Source: JBLNDJ01 sp050261515 (lineage in GTDB: Bacteria; Acidobacteriota; Terriglobia; Bryobacterales; Bryobacteraceae). From it: DNA of 64,000 nt. Below are positions 17,452 through 26,005 of this stretch, one piece after another (within the stretch, counting starts at the first letter, position 1; the number at the start of each line of letters is the position of its first letter). The notes under the pieces are model-generated. The model saw only the letters and a program-made list of their open reading frames with translations. It did no database searches and was not told the DNA's origin. The position numbers were made by a program, and so were the translations under genes. The DNA is taken from the NCBI GenBank assembly GCA_050261515.1, contig JBLNDJ010000021.1, positions 62,001 through 126,000 on the forward strand, read 5' to 3'.

Positions 17452-17919
17452 CTACGAAGCGGCGGATTTCGGACCGTCGGACGGCGTATCGCCGGAGTGC
17501 GTTTCGCCCTCGGGCGCGCTCGCACTCAGCGTTGTTGCCACCGTGCCTTCCGGAGCCGTTCCGTTCGTGGCTTCAGCGCCCTGAGTTGCGGATGCGCTTA
17601 CTGTGGTAGATTCTGTCGCGGTGGATTCATTCGATGACGAGCCGGAGTCGCCACCGGAATAGGAGTCATAGCTGTAGTCGTAATTGTAGCTGTAGCTCGA
17701 CGGGTCGTAACTGCTTGTGACTTCCTTGATCGACTGATCCTCCCGCTCCAGGCTGCTCAATTCCCGGTCGAAGGTCGCCTTGAGATCGTTTGACGCGCGT
17801 TTGAATTCGGTGAGAGCCTTTCCCACCGTGCGGCCCAACTCGGGCAGCTTCTTCGGACCGAAAAGGAGCAAGGCAAGAACGAAAATGAACACCGTCTCTT
17901 GCCAGCCCAGGGAGAACAT
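17452..17919 (-). CDS. tatA: Twin-arginine translocase subunit TatA/TatB-type
   Basis: A 155-residue protein. The N-terminal helix and hinge FVLALLLFGPKKLPELGRTVG are diagnostic of TatA/B; an amphipathic helix follows (ALTEFKRASNDLKATF). ATG at 17919 is chosen because AAGGAGG lies just upstream. Residues about 65-155 form an unusual disordered tail rich in Ser, Tyr, Asp and Thr. The first gene of a tatA-tatC operon. With no second tatA/B copy here it may serve both TatA and TatB roles, as in minimal Tat systems; that is inference. Confidence 0.9.
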   Translation of the reverse strand: MFSLGWQETVFIFVLALLLFGPKKLPELGRTVGKALTEFKRASNDLKATFDRELSSLEREDQSIKEVTSSYDPSSYSYNYDYSYDSYSGGDSGSSSNESTATESTTVSASATQGAEATNGTAPEGTVATTLSASAPEGETHSGDTPSDGPKSAAS

Positions 17920-18076
17920 GAACTTCCTCCTTGTCGTGGTTGGACTATTCCATGATACTGGCGGCCCCGGAGAGCCGTCAAACAGCGGCTTTGTTGCCGG
18001 GCGCGTCGCCTGATTGACCGCCATTAACCCGTTGCGCTATCCTGTCTTGAGATATCGAAACCGGATTTAGAACCAG

Positions 18077-18352
18077 ATGGCAAACCATTACTCTGCGCTG
18101 AAGCGCGCGCGACAGGAAGAACGCCGGACCGTGATCAACCGGGCGCGCAGGAGCCGCCTCCGCAACCAGGTGCGCGCGATGCGCCGGGTGCTCGACCAGA
18201 AGGACGCCAACGCCGCGCAGTCCCTGCTGCCCCAGACCTTCGCGATGATCGACAAGGCCGCCAAGTGGGGCATCGTGAAGAAGAACACGGCTGCCCGCTA
18301 CAAGTCCCGTCTGCACCGCAGCCTCAAGAGCCTCACGGCCGCTGCCGCCTGA
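18077..18352 (+). CDS. rpsT: 30S ribosomal protein S20
   Basis: A 91-residue, highly basic, all-helical protein. MANHYSALKRARQEERR at the start, RSRLRNQVR in the middle and KNTAARYKSRLH near the end are diagnostic of bS20, which binds 16S rRNA early in 30S assembly. Length is normal. It stands divergent from tatA, with about 150 bp between the two starts that must hold both promoters. Confidence 0.96.
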   Translation: MANHYSALKRARQEERRTVINRARRSRLRNQVRAMRRVLDQKDANAAQSLLPQTFAMIDKAAKWGIVKKNTAARYKSRLHRSLKSLTAAAA

Positions 18353-18434
18353 GCGCGCGGCCTTCGCACGTTTCCGGACGCCGCGCCCGGCGTGTAGCCG
18401 AACCTGCTACCATGAGTTTCCCGGAGGGCGCCCG

Positions 18435-19943
18435 ATGCAATTTCTCAAGAGCAGCCTGCTCGATCTGATCACGCAAACGTCCACGAATCTGCCGCCGGAC
18501 GTGCGCGCGGCCATGGCGAAAGCCATGCCTGCCGAGAAGCCCTCCAGCCAGGCCGCCCAGGCTCTCGCCATCATCGCCTCCAACATCGATATGGCGTGCG
18601 AGAACCAGGATCCCATCTGCCAGGACACAGGCATGCCCACGTTCTTCATCCGCACGCCCGTGGGGCTCGACCAGCGCGCCATCGAGAGCGCCGCCTGCGA
18701 GGCCGTCGCCGAAGCCACACGGCGCGGCAAGCTGCGGCCCAATTCGGTCGATTCGCTCACCGGGAAGAACAGCGGCGACAACCTCGGCGAAGGCACGCCG
18801 GTGTTTCACTTCGAGCAGTGGGAGGATCCCGACATCGAAGTCCGGCTGATTCTCAAGGGCGGCGGCTGCGAGAACAAGAACGTCCAGTACTCGCTGCCGT
18901 GCGAGCTTGCGGGCCAGGGGCGCGCCGGCCGCGATCTCGAAGGCGTGCGCAAGTGCCTTCTCGACGCGGTGTGGCAGGCGCAGGGGCAGGGCTGCGCGCC
19001 CGGCGCGCTCGGCGTTTGCATCGGCAGCGACCGCGCGCACGGCTACGAACTCGCCAAAGCGCAGCTTCTGCGTCCGCTCGACGACACGAATCCGAACCCC
19101 GCGCTTGCGGCGCTCGAGGAGCGCGTCATGAGCGAGGCGAACCGCATCGGCGTCGGGCCCATGGGCTTCGGCGGCTCGGTCTCGCTGATCGGCTGCAAGA
19201 TCGCCGCCGCAAACCGCCTTCCGGCGAGCTTCTTTGTCTCGGTGGCTTACGACTGCTGGGCATTCCGGCGGCTCGGCGTGCGGCTCGACGCGCGCAGCGG
19301 GGCGATCACGAACTGGCTCTATCGCGATCCGGACCGTCCGGTCGAGCGCCTCGCCCAAGCCGAAGGCTTCCCGCTCACGGGCCGCGAAATTCGCCTCGAA
19401 GCGCCGCTCTCCGAAGAGCAGGTGCGAGCGCTCAAGGTGGGCGACGTGGTCCTGATCGATGGTGAGATGTTCACCGGGCGCGACGCGGTCCACGCGTACC
19501 TGATGAAGAACCCGCCGCCGGTCGATCTGCGCGGCGCGATTCTCTACCACTGCGGACCCGTGATGCTGAAGCAGGGCGGGGAATGGATCGTGAAAGCCGC
19601 CGGCCCGACCACGAGCATCCGCGAAGAGCCCTACCAGGGCGCAGTGATCCGCCGCTACGGCGTGCGCGCCGTCATCGGCAAGGGCGGAATGGGGGCCAGG
19701 ACGCTGGCGGCGATGCAGGAAGCCGGCGCCGTCTACCTGCACGCAATCGGCGGCGCCGCGCAGGTCTACGCGAGGGCCATCGAAAAGGTGACCGGCGTTT
19801 CGCTCCTGGAGTTCGGCATCCCCGAGGCCATGTGGCAGCTCCGAACGAAAGATTTCCTCGCCATCGTCACGATGGACGCGCACGGCCGCAGCCTCCACGC
19901 CGCAGTCGAGAAGCAAACCGCCGAAGCGCTCGCGGCGCTCTGA
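18435..19943 (+). CDS. Class I fumarate hydratase (fused alpha and beta domains)
   Basis: A 502-residue iron-sulfur fumarase of the single-chain type. The alpha part (about 1-290) contains ENQDPICQDTGMPTFF and GSDRAHGYELAKAQLLR; the beta part (about 330-500) contains LKVGDVVLIDGEMFTGRDA and GPTTSIREEPYQG, then GGAAQVYA. It converts fumarate and malate in the TCA cycle, using a labile [4Fe-4S] cluster. GGAGGGC lies 6 nt before the ATG. It is not in an operon with other TCA genes here; rpsT is upstream and tRNA-Phe downstream. Confidence 0.92.
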   Translation: MQFLKSSLLDLITQTSTNLPPDVRAAMAKAMPAEKPSSQAAQALAIIASNIDMACENQDPICQDTGMPTFFIRTPVGLDQRAIESAACEAVAEATRRGKLRPNSVDSLTGKNSGDNLGEGTPVFHFEQWEDPDIEVRLILKGGGCENKNVQYSLPCELAGQGRAGRDLEGVRKCLLDAVWQAQGQGCAPGALGVCIGSDRAHGYELAKAQLLRPLDDTNPNPALAALEERVMSEANRIGVGPMGFGGSVSLIGCKIAAANRLPASFFVSVAYDCWAFRRLGVRLDARSGAITNWLYRDPDRPVERLAQAEGFPLTGREIRLEAPLSEEQVRALKVGDVVLIDGEMFTGRDAVHAYLMKNPPPVDLRGAILYHCGPVMLKQGGEWIVKAAGPTTSIREEPYQGAVIRRYGVRAVIGKGGMGARTLAAMQEAGAVYLHAIGGAAQVYARAIEKVTGVSLLEFGIPEAMWQLRTKDFLAIVTMDAHGRSLHAAVEKQTAEALAAL

Positions 19944-20019
19944 TCGGCGGTATCAAGCGCCGATCGCACCTCCTCGAATTGCGCCTGCTCCCCGCTAGTT
20001 GCTAGAATCGAACACTGAC

Positions 20020-20095
20020 GGCCAGGTAGCTCAGCTGGTAGAGCGCGGCCCTGAAAAGGCCGGCGTCGGCGGTTCGATTCCGTCCCTGGCCACCA
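20020..20095 (+). tRNA. tRNA-Phe (anticodon GAA)
   Basis: A full cloverleaf: acceptor GGCCAGG/CCTGGCC, D-arm GCTC...GAGC, anticodon loop CTGAAAA (anticodon GAA), T-loop TTCGATT, discriminator A and an encoded CCA. Confidence 0.97.
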
Positions 20096-20172
20096 CATTC
20101 ATTGGCTCGGATCGTCTCCGGACAAGGCATTCGACTCCGAGAGAGCGGTTCTCGGACACGGCGCTTCATCCG

Positions 20173-20988
20173 CTAGGGTTTGTCTGCCTCTCCCCCGTAC
20201 TTGATAACCGTATCGACGATACCGATCTCCACGCGGCGGTTCTTTTGGCGAGCTTGTTGGGTCTTCGCTTTGACTCGCGGGCTCGACTTTCCGAAGCCTT
20301 TGCGGGTCATGATGTCCGCTGGAATTCCGGAATTCGCCAGGTACCCGCGAACCGCTTCCGCGCGCCGCTCCGACAGACCCTGGTTATATTCTTCAGTCCC
20401 GACGTCGTCGGTGTAGCCGTAAATGTGCAGGCGGTATCCGTGCGACGCGAGCAAGATGCCCGCGAGCCGGCTCAGCAGTTCCCGGTTCTCGGGTCGAAGT
20501 GTGGCTTCGTCGAAGTCGAACTTGAACGAATCGCTGCCGAGATCGATGATCATTCCGTCTGCCGTGCGGCGCGTGGCGGCTACCTTGGCTAGGGCTTCCT
20601 GCATTCTATTCAGCTCTTGCTCTCGAGCCTTCCGGACCTCCTGCAGTTCCTGGCTTGCGGTCTGCGCCTGTTGAAGTGCACGCTCCGCCTCTTGCTCAGC
20701 GGCCGCCTTGGCTGCCCGCGCGCTTTCGGCCTCCTTGGCAGCCTGCGCACGCATCACCTCCGACTTGTCGGCGCGCTGTTCAGACGCGAGGGCCTGCGCG
20801 CGCACGGCTTTCGTCTCCTCGACCAGCCGTGCCTGCCCCACCGCCAGCGCATCCAAACGTTCCAGCAATGCCTCGACCCGGTTCTCCGTTTGCTGCTGCC
20901 TCCTCCAGAACGCGAAGCACACCAGCCCCGCCGCAATCATACAAACGGTCAGAAAACCCAGCAGCACACCCCGAGTCGCCGTCCTCAT
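20173..20988 (-). CDS. OmpA-family protein with membrane anchor and coiled coil
   Basis: A 271-residue protein. Residues 8-29 form one hydrophobic anchor; residues 30-140 are a long Ala/Glu/Gln-rich coiled coil. Residues about 150-265 form an OmpA-C peptidoglycan-binding domain: FKFDFDEATLRPENRELL, YTDDVGTEEYNQGLSERRAEAVRGYL and the KNRRVEI ending. It probably links the inner membrane to the cell wall. GGAGGATG lies upstream of the ATG. Monocistronic; the 205 bp upstream hold no gene I can see. Confidence 0.88.
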   Translation of the reverse strand: MRTATRGVLLGFLTVCMIAAGLVCFAFWRRQQQTENRVEALLERLDALAVGQARLVEETKAVRAQALASEQRADKSEVMRAQAAKEAESARAAKAAAEQEAERALQQAQTASQELQEVRKAREQELNRMQEALAKVAATRRTADGMIIDLGSDSFKFDFDEATLRPENRELLSRLAGILLASHGYRLHIYGYTDDVGTEEYNQGLSERRAEAVRGYLANSGIPADIMTRKGFGKSSPRVKAKTQQARQKNRRVEIGIVDTVIKYGGEADKP

Positions 20989-21193
20989 GGCGCATCCTCC
21001 ACCCTATTGTCGCAGGCTACTATCGCCCTGGTTCTGGATCCGGATTTGAATCAGCTTGTACTTGCCACGGATCATGTTGAGCCGCTATCGGATGGGCGAT
21101 CTCGGAGGAGAACAGAAAAAACGCCGCTCGGATGGCGCCGGGTGCGCGCAGCGCACGCGCTTGCACCCCTAACCGTGTTCAGTTTGCGCGTCT

Positions 21194-22735
21194 TCAGAGC
21201 GCGAGCCAGCCGACGCCCGCCTTATTGAGCGCATAGCCGGTCTCGCGCAGATATGAGCCGTAGGACGTCATCCAGTGAAAGCCCTTCATTTCTTCGAGGA
21301 GCTTCGCGTTGTCCGCCTTGAACTGGACGTCGATCTGGCTCCGGCAGATCTGATAAAACGGCGCATCGACGATCTCGGCCTCGAAGCCGACCCATTTCTT
21401 GCTGGCGAAATCCGGGATCAGGTTCGTGACTTTGCGCCCTTTCGCCATTTCCACCTTGGGTGCGGCCCCGTAGTCCGATTCGAAATGGGTCAGGATGCGG
21501 ACCGGCTCGTCGTGAACGCCGTCCATCTTGCGCGGTCCGGTGCAATGCGCGAGCGTGACCAGGCCGTCGTGCGGGTAAGTCGGGTCGTTCAAGAACATGG
21601 GTTTTCCGGCGATATAGTGAAGCAGGATTCCGGAAGGGATCACGACGAAATCGGACTCGCAAAACGCCATGTACCCGCCGTCGTTCAGGAGGCTGAGCGG
21701 CAGGCAGGCGGTCGTCTCCGACATCGGCATGATGGTGCCCATGCAATTGTTAATCGTGATCGCGTCGGTGTGCGCCTCATCGAGCAGGTCGCGGAACACC
21801 TCGGTGAGGACGAAAGCGTTCTCGACGAACTGCTTCGAGGTTTCGAGCTTCACGCCCTTCTGCTTGAGATAAGCCTCGGCGCCGGCGCGCGCACGAGTCA
21901 CAACGGCGTCGTTCTGCCGCGTGCGCTTGATCCGCTCGGCGAGTTCCGGATAGCCTACATCGACGATTTCGAGCTTGAACTGCTCGCGGGCGCGCTCGGG
22001 CGCATTTCTGCCGCCATCCCCCCAGCCGCTTGGGCCTCCGACGGTCACGATTCGCTTTCCCAACGTGTTCTTCAAACCGGAGAGGCCGCGCAGCCGCCAA
22101 AGCACTTCGGCGTGGCTGTCGACGACGACATCCTGGGGCGACATGCCGGGCTGGCCGAAATCGTCCACGGTCTTGCGGAGGTAGCGCGGGTGGGCGATCT
22201 CGTACCACACATACGCCGGACCAGAGCGATGGCGGACGAACAGGATGCTCCATTTCCCCGTCGGCGTGAGCGCCTCGATCGTCTTGTTGTCCCCGCCCGC
22301 GCCATAAATGACAGCGACGTCATGATCGCGGGAGGAGACGGCGGCCGCCTGGTCGGCGGTCTCCACGGCTTCGAGCGGGCGAACCTCGAGCGGAAAATCG
22401 GCGGCGCGCCGCATCTCGGCCAACTCGCGGCCGATGCGCTCCTTCTCCCCGGCCAACTGCTCAGGAGTCTGGACGCCTCCCCAGTTCCGCCAGCTTGTAG
22501 CCACGCGCCGCTGCGTTACGTCGTAAGCCAGCACGGGCTGGACACGGAGCGCGGCGCGCATGGGCTGCTGGCGATCGGGCTCCTTAGCAAACGCGCGCAG
22601 CGGCGCGAAAGCCGCGAGGCTCGCGGCGGCAGCGGCGCCCGTCAGAATCGTGCGCCGGCTTGGGCCCGGGTCCGCATCAGGGCAGCCGGCGCAGGCGCGG
22701 CTCGGGCAGGAACAGCAGTGCGGATTCGATTGCAT
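21194..22735 (-). CDS. Tat-exported sugar-isomerase-like protein (L-fucose/L-arabinose isomerase fold) with Cys-rich leader
   Basis: A 513-residue protein. Its first 20 residues hold five cysteines (CCSC, C, C), followed by a twin-arginine signal (SRRTILTGAAAAASLAAF). The mature part resembles FucI/AraA-like isomerases: NNCMGTIMPMSETTACLPLSLLNDGGYMAFCESD corresponds to the region holding catalytic acids and metal ligands in that fold. That would make it a ketose/aldose isomerase-like protein outside the cytoplasm. GGAGGAG precedes the ATG. It is divergent from a Tat-exported Gfo/Idh/MocA gene 120 bp away, which suggests a common sugar pathway. Activity on a given sugar cannot be told. Confidence 0.65.
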   Translation of the reverse strand: MQSNPHCCSCPSRACAGCPDADPGPSRRTILTGAAAAASLAAFAPLRAFAKEPDRQQPMRAALRVQPVLAYDVTQRRVATSWRNWGGVQTPEQLAGEKERIGRELAEMRRAADFPLEVRPLEAVETADQAAAVSSRDHDVAVIYGAGGDNKTIEALTPTGKWSILFVRHRSGPAYVWYEIAHPRYLRKTVDDFGQPGMSPQDVVVDSHAEVLWRLRGLSGLKNTLGKRIVTVGGPSGWGDGGRNAPERAREQFKLEIVDVGYPELAERIKRTRQNDAVVTRARAGAEAYLKQKGVKLETSKQFVENAFVLTEVFRDLLDEAHTDAITINNCMGTIMPMSETTACLPLSLLNDGGYMAFCESDFVVIPSGILLHYIAGKPMFLNDPTYPHDGLVTLAHCTGPRKMDGVHDEPVRILTHFESDYGAAPKVEMAKGRKVTNLIPDFASKKWVGFEAEIVDAPFYQICRSQIDVQFKADNAKLLEEMKGFHWMTSYGSYLRETGYALNKAGVGWLAL

Positions 22736-22853
22736 GGCGCTCCTCCTATGGGAGATTCGAGTGCGATTCTCTCACACTCGGGCCATCAGCGCGGGCGCCA
22801 GGCTATCCCAGGCCGCGCATGTATGATACCGTCACCATGAGGTGGTGAGATAC

Positions 22854-24152
22854 GTGAATCGGCGAACCTTTTTGATGAGCTCCGCGGCGGCCTTCGGCTC
22901 TGCATCGAGTGTGATCGCCGCTCCCAGCGATACCGTGCGGATAGCGCAAGTAGGCACTGGCTTGAAAAACCCCGGCGGCCTGGGCCGCGGCAGGGAGCAC
23001 ATTATCGCCTGGGCCCAAGTGCCGAATGTCGAGGTCGCAGCGATTTGCGATGTGGACGCGACACACGCTGATGCCGGCGTCGAAATGGTCCTCAAGAGCG
23101 GCGGCAGGAAGCCGAGGGTGTATTCCGATTTCCGAAAGCTGCTCGAAGACAAGACGATCGATGCGGTCTCGATTGCCACGCCCGATCACTGGCACGCGCT
23201 GCAGACGATCTGGGCTTGCCAGGCGGGCAAAGATGTATATGTCGAGAAGCCGTGCACACACAATGTGTTCGAGTCGAAGCAGGTGGTGGCGGCAGCGCGC
23301 AAATACAATCGCATGGTGCAGCAAGGTTCCCAGAGCCGGTCGATGGCCGCATTTCGAGAAGCGGTGCAGAAGATGCGTGAAGGCCTGATCGGCGATATAT
23401 ACCTGGCGCGAGGCTTGTGCTACCGGTGGCGCGATACGATCGGACGCACACCGGTCTCGGCGGTTCCCGCCGGGGTGGACTACGACCTCTGGACAGGACC
23501 CGCGCCCAAGCGCGAGTTCACAAGGAACCGTTTCCACTACAACTGGCACTGGTTCTGGGATTTCGGCAGCGGCGACCTGGGCAACCAAGGCATCCATCAG
23601 ATGGACATCGCGCGCTGGGGCCTCGGAGTCAAGTACCCGGTGAAAGCCACCGCCATCGGCGGTCACTTCATGTTCGACGACGATCAGGAGACGCCGAACA
23701 CCATCACATGCGCGTTCGAGTTCAACGAAAATGGCAAGCGTCAGATGCTCGAGTTCGAAGTCCGGCACTGGATCAGCAACGGGGAAGGCACGGTCGGGGG
23801 GACTGCCAACCTGTTCTACGGCTCTAAGGGATACCTCGCGGTCGACGGCTCGGGATATAAGTCGTGGCTCGGCAAAGAGCAGGCGCCCGGGCCGGAGGGG
23901 ACAAACCAAAGGGGCGACCATTTCGCCAACTTTATCGATGCGGTGCGCAGCCGTAAGCGCGAGAGTCTGAACGCGGAGATCGAGGAAGGCGCGGCGTCGA
24001 CGATCCTGGTGCAACTGACTAACATCTCGTACCGTTTGGGACGGACGATCCACTTCGATCCGAAGGTCATGGCGATCGCCGGCGATGCCGAGGCGAGCGA
24101 AATGATGACCCGGGATTACCGCAGGCCGTTTGTGGTACCGGAAAACGTATAG
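22854..24152 (+). CDS. Tat-exported Gfo/Idh/MocA-family oxidoreductase
   Basis: About 432 residues. A twin-arginine leader (NRRTFLMSSAAAF) is followed by the nucleotide-binding motif AQVGTGLKNPGG, unusually long between its glycines. VEKPCTHN is the EKP active-site motif, and WHWFWDFGSGDLGNQGIHQMD matches the substrate-site signature of this exported subfamily. GTG at 22854 follows GAGGTGGTGAG at a good distance; GTG at 22842 would add four residues. The divergent neighbour is the Tat-exported isomerase-like gene. Substrate unknown; a sugar or polyol is likely. Confidence 0.85.
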   Translation: MNRRTFLMSSAAAFGSASSVIAAPSDTVRIAQVGTGLKNPGGLGRGREHIIAWAQVPNVEVAAICDVDATHADAGVEMVLKSGGRKPRVYSDFRKLLEDKTIDAVSIATPDHWHALQTIWACQAGKDVYVEKPCTHNVFESKQVVAAARKYNRMVQQGSQSRSMAAFREAVQKMREGLIGDIYLARGLCYRWRDTIGRTPVSAVPAGVDYDLWTGPAPKREFTRNRFHYNWHWFWDFGSGDLGNQGIHQMDIARWGLGVKYPVKATAIGGHFMFDDDQETPNTITCAFEFNENGKRQMLEFEVRHWISNGEGTVGGTANLFYGSKGYLAVDGSGYKSWLGKEQAPGPEGTNQRGDHFANFIDAVRSRKRESLNAEIEEGAASTILVQLTNISYRLGRTIHFDPKVMAIAGDAEASEMMTRDYRRPFVVPENV

Positions 24153-24267
24153 GCCGGCATCAAGCCTGAAATCCGCGAAGCGCAACAGGTAGCTGTATGC
24201 CCGGCTCCGTCAGCCTGCTGATCGCCGGCATCGGCATGCCGGCGACTGTCGCGCAGTCAGAGCTGTC

Positions 24268-24648
24268 CTATTTCACCTGCGAATTCCGCACAGCCACTCC
24301 CGCCAGCGCCCCCGCGGACACGAAATTCCCAATCGCGGCCGTCTTTTCATACGAGGGATTTTTTCGAATCAGCAACGCCTCGATCAAAAGTATCCCTCCC
24401 GACGCCGCCGATTTATACGCGAACGCACGCCCCGTCGCGAAGCGCCCCTGCGAGTTCCTCATCAGCGGATTCGCCTCGAACGCCCCCGCCGAGCTTTGCG
24501 CATCGAGCAGGTTTGCCGCCGTCAGCGCTACCGCGGAAATGATCCACTGCGTCCGCCATCGCCGCTTCGGCATTTCCTGCCCGAACCCGGTGGACGTGAA
24601 CACGAAGAACAACGCCATGACGAGCGCGATTTGCGTTCGCTTTCCCAT
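24268..24648 (-). CDS. Small hypothetical membrane/exported protein
   Basis: A 126-residue protein with an N-terminal signal/anchor (IALVMALFFVFTSTGFGQ). Two further weakly hydrophobic stretches follow, near residues 35-50 (WIISAVALTAANLLDA) and 80-95 (SAASGGILLIEALLI). The motif FEANPLMRNSQGRF is reminiscent of small acidobacterial membrane proteins of unknown function. Not recognised as a defined family. It lies between a Gfo/Idh/MocA gene (convergent) and the O-antigen ligase-like gene (same strand, 118 bp away). Confidence 0.55.
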   Translation of the reverse strand: MGKRTQIALVMALFFVFTSTGFGQEMPKRRWRTQWIISAVALTAANLLDAQSSAGAFEANPLMRNSQGRFATGRAFAYKSAASGGILLIEALLIRKNPSYEKTAAIGNFVSAGALAGVAVRNSQVK

Positions 24649-24766
24649 GCCTTCCCTCCGAGTTACTTATCGGTTCGAGGACGCAGGGCTAGAGCGTGAG
24701 CGCAAAAATCGCGCGTGGTTCGGCGTGAATTGGTTGAGTCCCCCGATCCCCTCTCTGCTACTGAGC

Positions 24767-26005
24767 TTACACGGCCTCGCCGGCCGGGTCCAGCGATTTC
24801 TTAGATCCGTCCTCGCGAGCGTGTTTTTCCCGCGCGGACGCGGCTGCGGCGGCTCCCGCGATCGCGAACAGCCACGCCGAAACCGCCACCGTGTGCAGAG
24901 GGTAATCGACCAGCCCGTGGACGAACACCGCCGGCACTCCCAGCGCCCACGGCGACCGCCATGCCGCCCGCACGCTCCACAGCGCCGCGAACGCCATCAG
25001 CCCGGCCAGCGGCCATCCCCCCTCCGTCAGCCACTCCAGCCAGTCGTTGTGCGCGTGGTTGATCGTCATCCCGCTGTCGAACGTCTCATATCCGCGATAC
25101 GCCGCCTGGAACGTTCCCAGCCCAAACCCCGCCGCCGGCCGCGCACGCCCCATATCGATCGCCGCCATCGCGATATCGGCCCGGAATTTGTACGGGTCTT
25201 TTTCCTGGAACCGCTGCCACAGAACCTCCCAGCCCACCACCGCCGTGAAGACCGCCGCCATCACCGCCAGCGCCGCGAACCGGGACAGGCCGCCTCGGAA
25301 CAGGCCCCTCTGCCCTGACGCGCGCCGCCGCCGGGCGGGCAGAGCTGCCTGTCCCCACCCCACCGCCAGCACCGCCACCTCCGCCATCACGATCGCCGAC
25401 CCCGCCCGCGACGCCCCCGCAATCACCGACGCGAACATCGCCGCCGCCATCGCCGCGTACGCCGCCCTGTTCCTCCTCCTCGAGAGCGCCTCCACCACCG
25501 CCGCCGGCAGCGCCAGCTCGATGAAGCACGAATAGTGATCGCGATTCACGAACGGCCCCATCACAAAGGTCGTGTACTTGGTCGGGAACAGCCAGAACAC
25601 CTTCCCCTCGGCCGTGAACAACTGCATCACCGAGACCACCGCCACCACGAACGCGAAGTACACCATCGCGTGCCTTAGCCCCGCGCGCGCCTCGTGCTCG
25701 CGGTAAAGCTGCGCCGCCAGGAACGCCACAGCGAAGTACGCCCCCCATTCGAGCGCCCCCGCCACGGTCTCGAAGCGGTACACCGTCGTCCCCGCGAAAA
25801 GCTGCAGACACCCGATCGCCGCCGCCCCCGCCGGAACCGCCAGCACCACCGGCCACCCCACCGCCTCTGTCCGCCGCACGCTCCACACCGCCCACACCGC
25901 CGCCAGCGCGAACACGCCCGCCTCGAACGCCCAGTCGCCCGCGCGGTCCGCCCGCCACGCCGTCAGCACGGCGAAGAACAGCAGCCCAACTAAAACCCGC
26001 CTCAC
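24767..26005 (-). CDS. O-antigen ligase/polymerase-family membrane protein
   Basis: A 412-residue polytopic protein with about ten hydrophobic segments. VNRDHYSCFIELALP, ASRAGSAI, and GLGTFQAAYRGYE...NHAHNDWLEWLTEGG match the Wzy_C/WaaL signature, including the His-rich periplasmic loop. This family polymerises or ligates lipid-linked glycans at the outer face of the inner membrane. Its GTG start overlaps the stop of the upstream TPR gene (GTGA), so the two are translationally coupled. No glycosyltransferase is adjacent. Confidence 0.82.
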   Translation of the reverse strand: MRRVLVGLLFFAVLTAWRADRAGDWAFEAGVFALAAVWAVWSVRRTEAVGWPVVLAVPAGAAAIGCLQLFAGTTVYRFETVAGALEWGAYFAVAFLAAQLYREHEARAGLRHAMVYFAFVVAVVSVMQLFTAEGKVFWLFPTKYTTFVMGPFVNRDHYSCFIELALPAAVVEALSRRRNRAAYAAMAAAMFASVIAGASRAGSAIVMAEVAVLAVGWGQAALPARRRRASGQRGLFRGGLSRFAALAVMAAVFTAVVGWEVLWQRFQEKDPYKFRADIAMAAIDMGRARPAAGFGLGTFQAAYRGYETFDSGMTINHAHNDWLEWLTEGGWPLAGLMAFAALWSVRAAWRSPWALGVPAVFVHGLVDYPLHTVAVSAWLFAIAGAAAAASAREKHAREDGSKKSLDPAGEAV

